Below, one piece after another: positions 55,085 to 62,931 of a DNA stretch of 64,000 bases (positions are counted from its first letter, which is position 1; the number at the start of each line of letters is the position of its first letter). Source of the stretch: Sipunculus nudus (taxonomy: Eukaryota > Annelida > Sipuncula > Golfingiida > Sipunculidae). A program made the position numbers and the translations under genes. The stretch covers positions 52,913,386 through 52,977,385 of the forward strand of contig CM049322.1 of assembly GCA_026874595.1 (NCBI GenBank), read 5' to 3'. The notes beneath the pieces are model-generated. The model was not told where the DNA came from. It ran no database searches and worked only from the letters and a program-made list of their open reading frames with translations.

Positions 55085-55945
55085 ATGGCCCATATCCGGT
55101 CTGAGGTGTATGCGAACAACGAAGCTGTAATGAGGTACATGGGACGTCAGATACCCACACTGGCTCAGAAAATCCACACGAAGGTGACATCCCCCCTTTG
55201 GAATATAATGTTGCAGCTCGGTTTCCTTGATCGTACGATGTTTGAAAACATCATGCAAGAAAAACGTGCCAAAGTACGCGGCGTCATGTTGCTTAGTCAT
55301 CTGGCAGGGCGGTTCCCTTTGGAAAAAATGGACGAGGCCATGAAGCTATTTTGCAAAACCGGTGAATCGCAGGTGTATTATTTTTTTTGGAACGTGGTCA
55401 TGCGACACGCCATACAGAGCCTGCCGCGGGCGCCGACTGCGGATCATAAGATGAATAAAACGGTACAAGATCCTGCTTACAGTAAACAACTGTCTCGGCT
55501 GGAGGCATTCTTTCATTCCCGACGGTACACATGTCCAGGAGCATCCACAGGCGGCGAGAAAGACCTTGGTGTCCTCATGGCTGAATATATACGTCCCCTG
55601 TTTATTCGGGATGACATCCTGTGCATGGACGAGTCCTGTGTCGTTACGCGTTTGTGTGTAGACTTGCATATAATGAACCAGTTTCAAAGGGATAAACTGT
55701 TTCTCATCACCGGATTAGCGTTTAAAAGGCGCTTGACTTTTTTTACTTACCTTGAAAAACTTCCGCTGTGGTACTGGAACAAACTGGCGGTTATCTTTCG
55801 CGAGGCAGGATACGGACAGATAGGTGGAACAATCGAACGTGGTCTCAGTTTGTCAGGCGTGCAGGTCTTGTTTCCCGATTACATCACATTCCTGCAGAGT
55901 AACCGGAAAAAAATAACCCGTACGTTGTTATCTGAACAATCGTGA
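55085..55945 (+). CDS. Putative double CARD-like protein (286 aa)
   Basis: The acceptor CTGTTCTGTCACAG abuts ATG 55,085 directly. Residues about 25-95 have the spacing of a CARD: a helix, then SPLWNIMLQLGFLDRTMFENI, KRAKVRGVMLLSHL and DEAMKLFCKTGESQ. Residues about 195-280 show a second such pattern (MNQFQRDKLFLITGL, TYLEKLPLWYWNKLAVIF). CARDs are homotypic death-fold modules in apoptosis and inflammasome or RIG-I/MAVS-type signalling, so this could intercept such complexes (inference). The upstream region is borrowed from the C/D family although the protein is unrelated. AATAAA follows at 55,963. Gene call firm; fold call moderate. Confidence 0.65.
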   Translation: MAHIRSEVYANNEAVMRYMGRQIPTLAQKIHTKVTSPLWNIMLQLGFLDRTMFENIMQEKRAKVRGVMLLSHLAGRFPLEKMDEAMKLFCKTGESQVYYFFWNVVMRHAIQSLPRAPTADHKMNKTVQDPAYSKQLSRLEAFFHSRRYTCPGASTGGEKDLGVLMAEYIRPLFIRDDILCMDESCVVTRLCVDLHIMNQFQRDKLFLITGLAFKRRLTFFTYLEKLPLWYWNKLAVIFREAGYGQIGGTIERGLSLSGVQVLFPDYITFLQSNRKKITRTLLSEQS

Positions 55946-56100
55946 CCTTATATGCACATGTGAATAAACCTCTGCTTGGAATGTGGGAAATGTTCATATA
56001 AACATTCGTAATTGGTTGTTATGATACGTTTCTGCTTGGTGGAGATAACAGAACATTCATGACCATATATGCACATGTGATTAAACCACTGCTTGGTATG
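55942..56100. repeat. Direct repeat after the CARD-like gene
   Basis: A ~43-bp phrase, TGACCNTATATGCACATGTG followed by ANTAAACCNCTGCTTGG, occurs at about 55,942 and again at about 56,058. The first carries AATAAA. The repeat may duplicate a 3' processing region. Confidence 0.6.
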
Positions 56101-56403
56101 TAATAACCTGAAATAAACGTTTATGGTACATGTTACATATGTGTCATTCTCGTCTACACGTATACGTGTTAATGAATGTGTGAGACGGTTGTCCTCGTGT
56201 CACAAAATATGGATTCTGCCACTACCACCACCTCCCCCTCCCTCCACCCCTTTTGCCCCCTTCCGTTATAACAATCTTGCATTCTCCGACTGGTCGCCCG
56301 CCTCATATCACACAAACTTTCTCACTGCAATGATGATAAATACGATGAAGCGACGTGACGATGTGAACGTGTATCTATTTGTACTGATGATAGATACTTG
56401 TGT

Positions 56404-56952
56404 ATGGGGCTGTGTGACGGACTCCTGTACATGGACGAAGGAACCATGGATGCATGTGTCACAAAAGGTCAAGGTCAAAGTAGCAACGATGTATACTGTG
56501 ATAAATGCAAGTGCTTGCTTCACGTGACATGCGATTGTGACAGTGATTGTAAAGGCGTGGATGGCCACTGCTGTGACTGTTCATTGGAAACAACATATGA
56601 CATGAGTGAACGTTTTGAAGACGCTTTCTCGTGTGAACGTTCTGTTCAGCTATATGACGAACTGGACAAACAGGATGCAATAGCTCCCCTTATGGAGAAG
56701 TACCTGCCTGTAAATTGCGGCAACGATGTGGAGACATTTCATGATTTCGCAGATTTCGTGTCAAATGCGCCAATGGCGCGCTGGCATTTGATACAGTCGC
56801 TGATGGCGGAATTGCAGATAATATTGCCAGATGTGGATTTTACACCGTGGTCAAAGGTCAAACATCGGGTCACATGTTTGTTCACAGACTGGAGGTCAGA
56901 GTTGGACATTGAGCGCCCCTTTTACAAGGGAGGGGTGTATCCGTTGTTATAA
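56404..56952 (+). CDS. Cys-rich zinc-finger-like protein (182 aa)
   Basis: ATG 56,404 gives 182 residues; ATG 56,431 is an alternative. Residues about 30-60 contain a dense Cys/His cluster (YCDKCKCLLHVTCDCDSDC, then GHCCDC), reminiscent of a PHD- or RING-type zinc site but not matching a family exactly. The rest is acidic and helical (LYDELDKQDAIAPLMEKYL, FHDFADFVSNAP, WHLIQSLMAELQ), possibly another death-fold-like bundle. Unlike its neighbours, no clear splice acceptor sits right before the ATG. An overlapping Pro-rich frame (56,123-56,527) is probably low-complexity noise. It is the last rightward gene. Confidence 0.55.
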   Translation: MGLCDGLLYMDEGTMDACVTKGQGQSSNDVYCDKCKCLLHVTCDCDSDCKGVDGHCCDCSLETTYDMSERFEDAFSCERSVQLYDELDKQDAIAPLMEKYLPVNCGNDVETFHDFADFVSNAPMARWHLIQSLMAELQIILPDVDFTPWSKVKHRVTCLFTDWRSELDIERPFYKGGVYPLL

Positions 56953-57310
56953 ACGGCGCCTGGTTTGCGGGAGAAAAAGATGAATATGTCGATCTGTTTT
57001 TTTTTTTTTTTTTTGGCTTGGGGAATACACAGCTAACATCAGGCAAAGTTCAAATAAACGGACATGAATGTGCAGGTGTGTTTGTTGTTTATGATTATGA
57101 TTGTTACATAACAACTCCTTCTCTCGGCGTCTTCCGTTTCACACTTGCCCCCCCCCCCCTTTCCCCTCTCCCCCCGTCTTCCCAAATCCGGAACATTGTC
57201 GCTGTAAGAAATGTGCGCAGTTGATTGTTATTTTAACATAAACATTTATAACCTTCTGGTTTCGTCAGCCAGCCGTATGTACATGTTACGTCATGTGTGA
57301 GCACATTGAT
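56953..57310. other. Spacer with homopolymer runs
   Basis: Contains a T-run at about 56,997-57,014 and C-runs at about 57,149-57,172. No gene. It begins the convergence zone between rightward and leftward genes. Confidence 0.5.
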
Positions 57311-57313
57311 GTG

Positions 57314-57385
57314 GGTGTTGTGGCTCAATGGATAGAGCACTGGTTTCCGAAGCAAGGGGTTGTGGGTTCGAATCCCGCCAGCACC
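57314..57385 (+). tRNA. tRNA-Arg (anticodon CCG)
   Basis: A full cloverleaf can be drawn. The acceptor stem is GGTGTTG with CAGCACC (one G-T pair). The D-arm is GCTC..GAGC with A-box TGGCTCAATGG. The anticodon loop TTCCGAA gives CCG. A 5-nt variable loop precedes the T-arm GTGGG-TTCGAAT-CCCGC with a consensus B-box. The anticodon stem has one G-A mismatch. No CCA is encoded and a T-run follows at about 57,396, as for polymerase III genes. It sits between the two opposing gene blocks. It could be a resident host tRNA or one carried by the island. Confidence 0.85.
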
Positions 57386-57611
57386 TTCATGATACATTTT
57401 TCTCCATCTGTTTGTCATTTATACAATTTTCTTTGTGTAAGTTTTGTCTATCACGTCAGTTGTTCGTGTTCATAACAGACAATCCACTCGGCATTACTTT
57501 TTTGTTGCGTTATATCTACTTGGCGTGTCGTGTCTGTTTATATAGCACAGTCACCGCCAGATGGCAGTATATGCACCCTTGCCGATGTTTTTATTTTTTG
57601 TTTTAAAACCA

Positions 57612-57707
57612 TATGTTGGATGTATGTCTTTCACGTATGTTGGATGTCTGTCTTTAGCGTATGTTGGATGTCTGTCTTTCGCGTATGTTGGATGTCTGTC
57701 TTCCTCG
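57612..57707. repeat. 24-bp tandem repeat, four units
   Basis: Four consecutive units of TATGTTGGATGTCTGTCTTT followed by a variable CACG/AGCG/CGCG (the last CCTCG). The pattern is in frame with multiples of three, but the surrounding frame is not otherwise supported. Confidence 0.9.
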
Positions 57708-58294
57708 TGTTACAATTTGTTTTTTTCAAAGGGATAGTGTCGTTCAATGTCTGATATTAAGGCCGGGTACGTTTTCATATTTCCTGAGGCTATGTGGACT
57801 ATAACAACGTACACTGTACACCAGCTTACAAAACCACACATTTACATATAAGCACACACGTATATATCTGCACAAAGGATTGGTAATCTTCTAATATGTC
57901 TTCAGGTGATGAGGGCGATCGTAAACATACCCAAACACACCGCAAGCAAAGCACATTTTACACATAAACGCACACACATACATCAGCATACACACGGAAA
58001 CATGAAATGAATAATGAGACATGTTGTCAGGTATACATAAATATATTCCGTTCACTTAAACATTTTACATTTATACAGGTTTACATATATCAGATATATT
58101 TCATATCATCGATAAACATACATGGCAAGCGTGCAAATGTCATAAAGGTCATGTGTAGTCACAGCGAATTGTCCCACAATATACAGAAGCGTGACAGACG
58201 ACAGCGAATTGTTCCACAATATATATATATATATAAATATATATATATGTACCTTTTCGATAAAATGTTGTTTGTACAACGTGCGTGGAAATGG
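57708..58294. other. Convergence-zone spacer
   Basis: AT/CA-rich sequence with a ~25-bp direct repeat (CAGCGAATTGTNCCACAATA) at about 58,158 and 58,201 and a short TA tract. The open frame on the plus strand (58,007-58,483) overlaps the better supported minus-strand gene and looks like a chance frame. Confidence 0.45.
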
Positions 58295-58603
58295 TCACGG
58301 GTACAGGTTTATAAGAAAACCCAACAACTCTGCAGGCTTCCAGCGCAGCTTTGGATGAATTTTCCGTTGCATATCAGATGTGAACATGAACTGTCGCTCG
58401 GGTGTATGATTGTGTTTTTTTGTACCAGGTGCCCGTACACGCTCCAGCCTCACTCTCAGGCATTTGTCAATCCGGCAAGGTGACTGTATACGCTCCAGTC
58501 TCACTTTAAGGCATTTATCAATTCGGCCATCTAACCGAATGCATACTTTCAGCCCCTCTCTTCGCGTTGACATGTAGCACCTGCATATCGCTTTTGGGTT
58601 CAT
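58295..58603 (-). CDS. Small basic repeat protein (102 aa)
   Basis: The acceptor TTATGTTCCAG abuts ATG 58,603, fixing the start although the frame is open farther upstream. The product is very basic and contains a 17-residue direct repeat, RIDKCLKVRLERIQSPC, then RIDKCLRVRLERVRAPG, encoded by a 51-bp duplication. Preceded by RCYMSTRREGLKVC. No known family, signal peptide or membrane segment. It is the last of the leftward genes, with the same acceptor-ATG junction as the others, which is the main reason to call it. Confidence 0.5.
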   Translation of the reverse strand: MNPKAICRCYMSTRREGLKVCIRLDGRIDKCLKVRLERIQSPCRIDKCLRVRLERVRAPGTKKHNHTPERQFMFTSDMQRKIHPKLRWKPAELLGFLINLYP

Positions 58604-58881
58604 CTGGAACATAAGCAAATGATAATGTAAAAGTACACTTGTATAAGAAGAAGAACAAAACCTGTGGGGGGGGCAGCAAATCATGCAAACATGTGAAACA
58701 TTGCCAGATGCTCGGATGGAATGTCCCATTTGACCCTGAAATAAATAAACACATATGTATAACGACACAACACTATCATATTACAACATATATATATTGT
58801 TTATATATATATATTTATATATATATATATCAATATACAACAAGTATATTAACACCAACACACATACAGACAGATGGACGG
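58604..58881. other. Short spacer with TA tract
   Basis: Contains TA-rich sequence at about 58,788-58,832 and a G-run near 58,665. It forms the 3' region of the RING gene and the 5' intron region of the small basic gene. Confidence 0.4.
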
Positions 58882-59601
58882 TCAAAACATATTTACAAAA
58901 CGACACGCCACCCACCAGATGTATATCTTCACCACATCAGTGCGTTTGTTGGGTACCCTGCATGTCGGACAATGGACCTCCTCGCGGGAAGTGGAACGGG
59001 ACGTGGAACGGAACATGTTGTCGCGCAAGCGATTTATAAACGCTTGAAAGTCGTTTCTATTTTCATTGTAGGAGAACACCGCCATTATACATCTGTGACA
59101 AAACATGTGTCCGCATATTTTTAGGAAACAGTCCACGGTGTTCTCCAAACAAATTGGACACCGGAAGCGACTTAGCCTTTCCTGGGCATCCCTTTCTTTA
59201 CTTTGAAGCTGGGCAATCATGGTCTGAGCGTGTGCGAGCTGCTCCTCCACACTGGAAACGACAACGCCTGGATCTGAAACGTTTGCCGAACCTCTGCAAG
59301 CAGAAACTGTCGCCGAACGGATTGGTGTGTCAGGTGCTGCCGAAACTGTTTCCGCATTGCCACCCGTATATGGAGGAAACATCGCTGCTTCGGTGGCGCC
59401 CGTCCTGACGTGTCGAAGCTTTAACCTTTTGGGTGCAGGCAAAATGTTATCAGATCGGGTCTGACCTCCCTGGGTTGATGTATCATGTTCCGATGGAGGC
59501 GCAGGGTCCACGGGAGGTCGACGTTCAGAAGTCAATTGATCAGAGGCGTCTGTGTCGTCAGCGACATTTTGGGACGGGTTGGTTGCTGTTATGGAATTCA
59601 T
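58882..59601 (-). CDS. RING-finger protein, probable E3 ligase (239 aa)
   Basis: Start ATG 59,601 is 3 nt after the acceptor ATAATTGCAG. Residues 1-110 are low-complexity (Pro/Ser/Thr), residues about 118-146 a likely coiled coil (VEEQLAHAQTMIAQLQSKER), and residues about 148-214 a C3HC4 RING: CPIC, KICGHMFCHRC, then after ~39 residues CPTC. RING domains recruit ubiquitin-conjugating enzymes, so the protein probably ubiquitinates host or island-encoded targets. The frame is continuous with the upstream 410-residue gene apart from a single TAA inside the acceptor tract, so a spliced fusion is conceivable. Domain call is very firm. Confidence 0.85.
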   Translation of the reverse strand: MNSITATNPSQNVADDTDASDQLTSERRPPVDPAPPSEHDTSTQGGQTRSDNILPAPKRLKLRHVRTGATEAAMFPPYTGGNAETVSAAPDTPIRSATVSACRGSANVSDPGVVVSSVEEQLAHAQTMIAQLQSKERDAQERLSRFRCPICLENTVDCFLKICGHMFCHRCIMAVFSYNENRNDFQAFINRLRDNMFRSTSRSTSREEVHCPTCRVPNKRTDVVKIYIWWVACRFVNMF

Positions 59602-59610
59602 CAACTGCAA

Positions 59611-60843
59611 TTATTCCCGACCTGCATCAAACGGGCTCTCAGTACGCGATTGTGACGAGGTCGAAGACGGGGCGGGTGATGACGGCCTTGTGGTATATCG
59701 CCTTTTTCTCCTGGGAAAGCGGCCATTCCAATTCATGTCAAGATGCAACGCTACGTTGCATTTATGTGAACCGGTGATCCCTGAAACACGACCTGGTTGA
59801 TTAAAGTCCATCTCTGCCGGCAGGAAATCCCGGAGACACCTATCGGCATCTGTCTGCCTCGCCACCTGGACGCAAAACCTCAGGAGTAAGAGGCGTTTAA
59901 ATGCTTTCCTCCGTGTTGTCTCCCCAGGGCGATAGATATGACCGAGCACGCGTCGGACGTCCTGTTTCTTATAGATGTCTTCGACTTCAGTTTTGCTCAA
60001 GGGGGCGTCTATCATACCGTGTTTTTTTAGTAATTTCATTAAAAGCCTAGTTAAACGTATACTTCCGACCAGGTCGGCCACCAAGCTGTCCCATTGCGTG
60101 GCATCAAACAGGGTGTATGCGATCCTGAACTCCGGCTCATACCAAACGTCTTTCTCGATATACGCTAAAACAGCCTCACGTACGCGTTGGTATTCACGTT
60201 CTTTTGAAACCTCCCGCGCATCCAAACCTTCCTCACCCCCGTCCGCTTGGTCTGCATTTTCCGCCCCTCCTTCTTGCTGCGCATGCGGCTCAGGACGTGT
60301 TACGTCATTGTATCCGTCTCCCGGCATGAATTGTTCTTCTTCACACTGTGTAAACCGCATGATGTGTTCATCGTCATCAGACACCAACACGATCGGGTAG
60401 TAACGGTGCGGGACCACATTGTTGAAACAGTCTTTTAATATGCACATTTCAAATACCTCGCTTAACAGGGCACATGCGTCGGACATGCCTCTTTGGAAGA
60501 GCCTGTGGTATAGCTCCAATATGTTTATATTGAACAAAGAACAGTTCACGTATAAAGCAGTGGTAATGGAGCGCGCTTCCGATTTTCCACTTTCCCTATA
60601 CGACTGCACGTACTTGAGGTCATCCCTGTGTGGCAGCAGCGTAGGCAGATCTATCAGATTGACGTCTGTGGCTAAAGCGAGGAGATCAACACGGAGGCTC
60701 AGAGCATCTTCAACCTCCATGTAGTTCAGAAACAAGCCTCTGATGCTTAACGCTTCCGACTCGTTCCGCTGGCGTTCGGTGCCGATGTATATAACGTCCT
60801 CCTCTTCTATGGACGAACTGTCGGAATGTTCAGTCTGTTCCAT
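59611..60843 (-). CDS. 410-residue protein with CARD-like segments
   Basis: ATG 60,843 lies 4 nt after the acceptor TTATCATTTCAG. The N-terminus is acidic (HSDSSSIEEEDVIY). Residues about 40-140 are helical (LSLRVDLLALATDVNLIDL). A middle acidic, disordered stretch (about 180-225) follows. Residues about 255-340 resemble a CARD: LTRLLMKLLKKHGMIDAPLS, EVEDIYKKQDVRRVLGHIYR, AFKRLLLLRF. The C-terminus has a basic RRKRRYTTRP and a Ser/Pro tail. The stop lies in the RING gene's splice acceptor. A leader exon carrying hairpins, ending at a GTATGC donor near 61,143, could be its 5' end. The fold is a hypothesis; the gene is well supported. Confidence 0.7.
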   Translation of the reverse strand: MEQTEHSDSSSIEEEDVIYIGTERQRNESEALSIRGLFLNYMEVEDALSLRVDLLALATDVNLIDLPTLLPHRDDLKYVQSYRESGKSEARSITTALYVNCSLFNINILELYHRLFQRGMSDACALLSEVFEMCILKDCFNNVVPHRYYPIVLVSDDDEHIMRFTQCEEEQFMPGDGYNDVTRPEPHAQQEGGAENADQADGGEEGLDAREVSKEREYQRVREAVLAYIEKDVWYEPEFRIAYTLFDATQWDSLVADLVGSIRLTRLLMKLLKKHGMIDAPLSKTEVEDIYKKQDVRRVLGHIYRPGETTRRKAFKRLLLLRFCVQVARQTDADRCLRDFLPAEMDFNQPGRVSGITGSHKCNVALHLDMNWNGRFPRRKRRYTTRPSSPAPSSTSSQSRTESPFDAGRE

Positions 60844-60847
60844 CGCT

Positions 60848-61143
60848 CTGAAATGATAAGGAAACACACATGAGACGTGTTATGGCAAAAGAAGAGGGGG
60901 GGGGGGGTGTACATGGTATGTATGTGTAATGTTGCCTGTGATGACATAGCATCATACGTAAACAGAAGAGAACAGATGACAAGTCAATACAAACTAAGAT
61001 AAAACATAATTACTGTTTCTTTACAACAGAAACACACCGACAGCGCTGTACGTATCTTAGAACATATTATTTTGTACACAAACATGACTACATATCCTGA
61101 TGAAAAACGTACATGCACTGCAAAAAAAACAACAGCATACCTG
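60848..61143 (-). other. Candidate 5' intron of the 410-residue gene
   Basis: On the minus strand a GTATGC donor (CAG before it) near 61,143 and the TTTCAG acceptor ending at 60,848 would define an intron of about 295 nt. It contains a G-run (plus strand 60,896-60,906) and another acceptor-like tract near 61,120. Confidence 0.35.
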
Positions 61144-61147
61144 AACA

Positions 61148-61396
61148 TCCGGCGATGGTTTCAGCCGGTGAGGGCGGCGGGGACCATCACTCCGACACTC
61201 GTTCTGGGTTCTTTTTGAGAGATGACAAGAAAGCCGGAGCATCTGCCCGCCCGCCCTCCGGCTCCAGCTTTCTTGTCATCTTTTAGACGTCTTGGATAAT
61301 TACTGCTTGCTTGGTGATCTGTGGTGATGGTGAAGAAACTCAAGGGCGTCTGCCAGCCCGCCGCCGGCCCTTTGGATTCCTTCAGCATCAACCACA
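61148..61396 (-). ncRNA. Cluster of GC-rich hairpins (structured leader or small RNAs)
   Basis: Three inverted repeats lie in a row. 61,221-61,280 has 14-bp perfect arms (GATGACAAGAAAGC and its complement) with a C/G-rich loop. 61,320-61,396 has longer imperfect arms (TGTGGTGATGGTGAAG with CTTCAGCATCAACCACA). 61,148-61,196 is weaker (GATGGT with ACCATC). The second and third share the loop phrase TCTGCC.GCCCGCC and equivalent arms whose bases differ but still pair (ACAAG/CTTGT versus TGAAG/CTTCA). They could be pre-miRNA-like, a structured 5' leader of the 410-residue gene, or DNA cruciforms. Strand is a guess. Confidence 0.5.
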
Positions 61397-61731
61397 TGTT
61401 AAAAGGATTGTCCATTTACATACAGGTAAACAAAATAACATACCCTGTATCAAATATACAATGACCTTTATTCTGATAACATAACAGATACACAGATCTG
61501 GTGTATACAATATATACATAAAAAGCTAAAAAAAAATGACATATACAAAACTTTTGAAATGTTGAACGTTTCATTGTACAGGAGATGAAACGTTTACCAA
61601 TTTTTAATACGTTTTTGGCATTATCAACCCCAATTTTCAATTACAGTTTTCCATGTTTTTACAAAGTTTATTTACATTTCCAACCCAATTTCAATTAAAG
61701 TTTACCACAGTTCATATTTTTTTTTTACACT
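61397..61731. other. Spacer and outer duplication edge
   Basis: AT-rich spacer. On the minus strand AATAAA occurs near 61,466 and 61,666, both possible 3' ends for leftward transcripts. The segment from about 61,655 matches 62,073 onward as part of a tandem duplication. Confidence 0.45.
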
Positions 61732-62400
61732 TTAACCCCAGTTTTCAATCACCCCCCATAATTCCGGGCAACGTTCTGTGAATTTACGTTTTTGGTGCAA
61801 TATAGGTCTTTTCACATGCGGGTTGAAGATAAATTTACCAATAAAATCCCTCCCCAGTACACCCGACGCACTGGGTAATTTCCAGTCATATACAATATTC
61901 ATATCCACGTTATTATAGAAACATTTCCCCAGTGAGTCCTCGAAGAGCACTTGTATGTGTCTTTTTTTTTATACGGATGCACTGTAATATATACATGTTA
62001 CACCTGTACAATATTTATGTAGAAATGATATATACAACCAATTTGAAATGTTCAATTAAAGTTTACAAAGTTTTTACAAAGTCTATTTACATTTCCAACC
62101 CAATGTTCAATTACAGTTTATCATATTTTACAAGTTTGTTTTTTACACTTCACCCCCAATTTTCAATCACCCCCCACACATGCTGGCAACGCTCTGTGAA
62201 TTTACGTTTTTGGTGTAATGTAGGTTTTTTCACATGCGGGGTGAAAATAAATTTACCAATGAAATCCCTCCCCAGTACACCCGACGCACTGGGGAATTTC
62301 CAGTCATATACAATATTCATATCCACCTTATTATAGAAACATTGCCCCAGTGCGTCCTCGAAGAGCACTTGTACGTGTCTTTTTTTATATGGGTGTACTG
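61655..62400. repeat. ~415-bp tandem duplication
   Basis: Two adjacent units (about 61,655-61,975 and 62,073-62,395) share AAAGTNTATTTACATTTCCA, the TTTCAATCACCCCCCA block and the coding end of the LGRDF-protein gene. Divergence is small. Confidence 0.7.
61732..61950 (-). pseudogene. Partial duplicate of the LGRDF-protein gene
   Basis: Seventy-two codons closely match the C-terminal half of the gene at 62,150-62,602 (FEDSLGKCFYNNVDMNIVYD, then SGVLGRDFIGKFIF and the same VIENWG end). The N-terminal half is absent, and no splice acceptor with ATG precedes it. The 3' flank (ACAAAGTTTATTTACATTTC) is shared with the full copy, so a ~420-bp tandem duplication made it. Few substitutions suggest recent origin. 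Probably not translated. Confidence 0.65.
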
Positions 62401-62602
62401 CGGTCCCTCTGTGGGCACCCCCACAAGCTCTGCATGGCTCTCGCACTAATAGTGGTTTGTGCAGAATGTCGTCCCACATCGGGGTGTACCAGAAGTTCTG
62501 CGGCAGAAACACCTTCATGTCAACCATAGAGATTGGACTCTCTATGTCCAGGATGAAATGCTTGCACCCGATGCCATCCACAGTTACGTTGTAGTATGTC
62601 AT
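62150..62602 (-). CDS. LGRDF-motif protein, retropepsin-like? (150 aa)
   Basis: ATG 62,602 lies 4 nt after the acceptor CGTTTGTAG. The product begins TYYNVTVDGIGCKHFILDIE, carries a CRACGGAH cluster near residue 57 that could bind a metal, and ends with SASGVLGRDFIGKFIF and a basic/aromatic tail. The pattern of an early FILD strand and a late VLGRDFI strand recalls retropepsin-type aspartic proteases, which have (I/L)LGxDF near the C-terminus. Here the position expected for DTG reads DIE, so activity is doubtful. The gene call is firm, helped by the preserved duplicate next door; the family call is speculative. Confidence 0.6.
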   Translation of the reverse strand: MTYYNVTVDGIGCKHFILDIESPISMVDMKVFLPQNFWYTPMWDDILHKPLLVREPCRACGGAHRGTAVHPYKKRHVQVLFEDALGQCFYNKVDMNIVYDWKFPSASGVLGRDFIGKFIFTPHVKKPTLHQKRKFTERCQHVWGVIENWG

Positions 62603-62931
62603 CTTTCTACAAACGAAACACAAACTCTCATAAACAGATCATACAAATTCTCTCTCTCTCTCTATGTCTCATTTAAATAGGATAGAGAAGATATGCATGC
62701 CATGCATTATTTTTTTACTGACGTTAATCCCTGTTTATCACACGTATATACCATAACTGGAGGTTACCACGAGCCAGTGGTAATTGGTTAATCACATAAA
62801 CTGATTATGCAACAATATCAGATACATATATCAGATACATAAATATAATTATACAAGCTTTCCTTTCACACTAAAAACATATATCATTATTACGGCCCAG
62901 TACAGGGACGCAGACTAAAAAACTACAATAA
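62603..62931. other. Spacer
   Basis: Contains a CT-repeat (plus strand 62,648-62,663), which on the minus strand is GA-rich, and TTTAAATA near 62,674. No gene recognised. Confidence 0.4.

Noticed and set aside
56123-56527. Pro-rich 134-codon plus frame
   Set aside because: It depends on a CCT-rich low-complexity tract and overlaps the Cys-rich gene in another frame.
57233-57418. Minus-strand frame with a GIRTHNPLLRKPVL-like peptide
   Set aside because: It is the antisense translation of the tRNA-Arg gene, a common annotation artefact.
58007-58483. 158-codon plus-strand frame in the convergence zone
   Set aside because: It crosses a TA tract and overlaps the minus-strand gene that has an acceptor-ATG junction and an in-frame repeat.
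59154-60724. Plus-strand frames over the RING and 410-residue genes
   Set aside because: The minus-strand frames carry the RING motif and acceptor-ATG junctions; the plus frames lack both.
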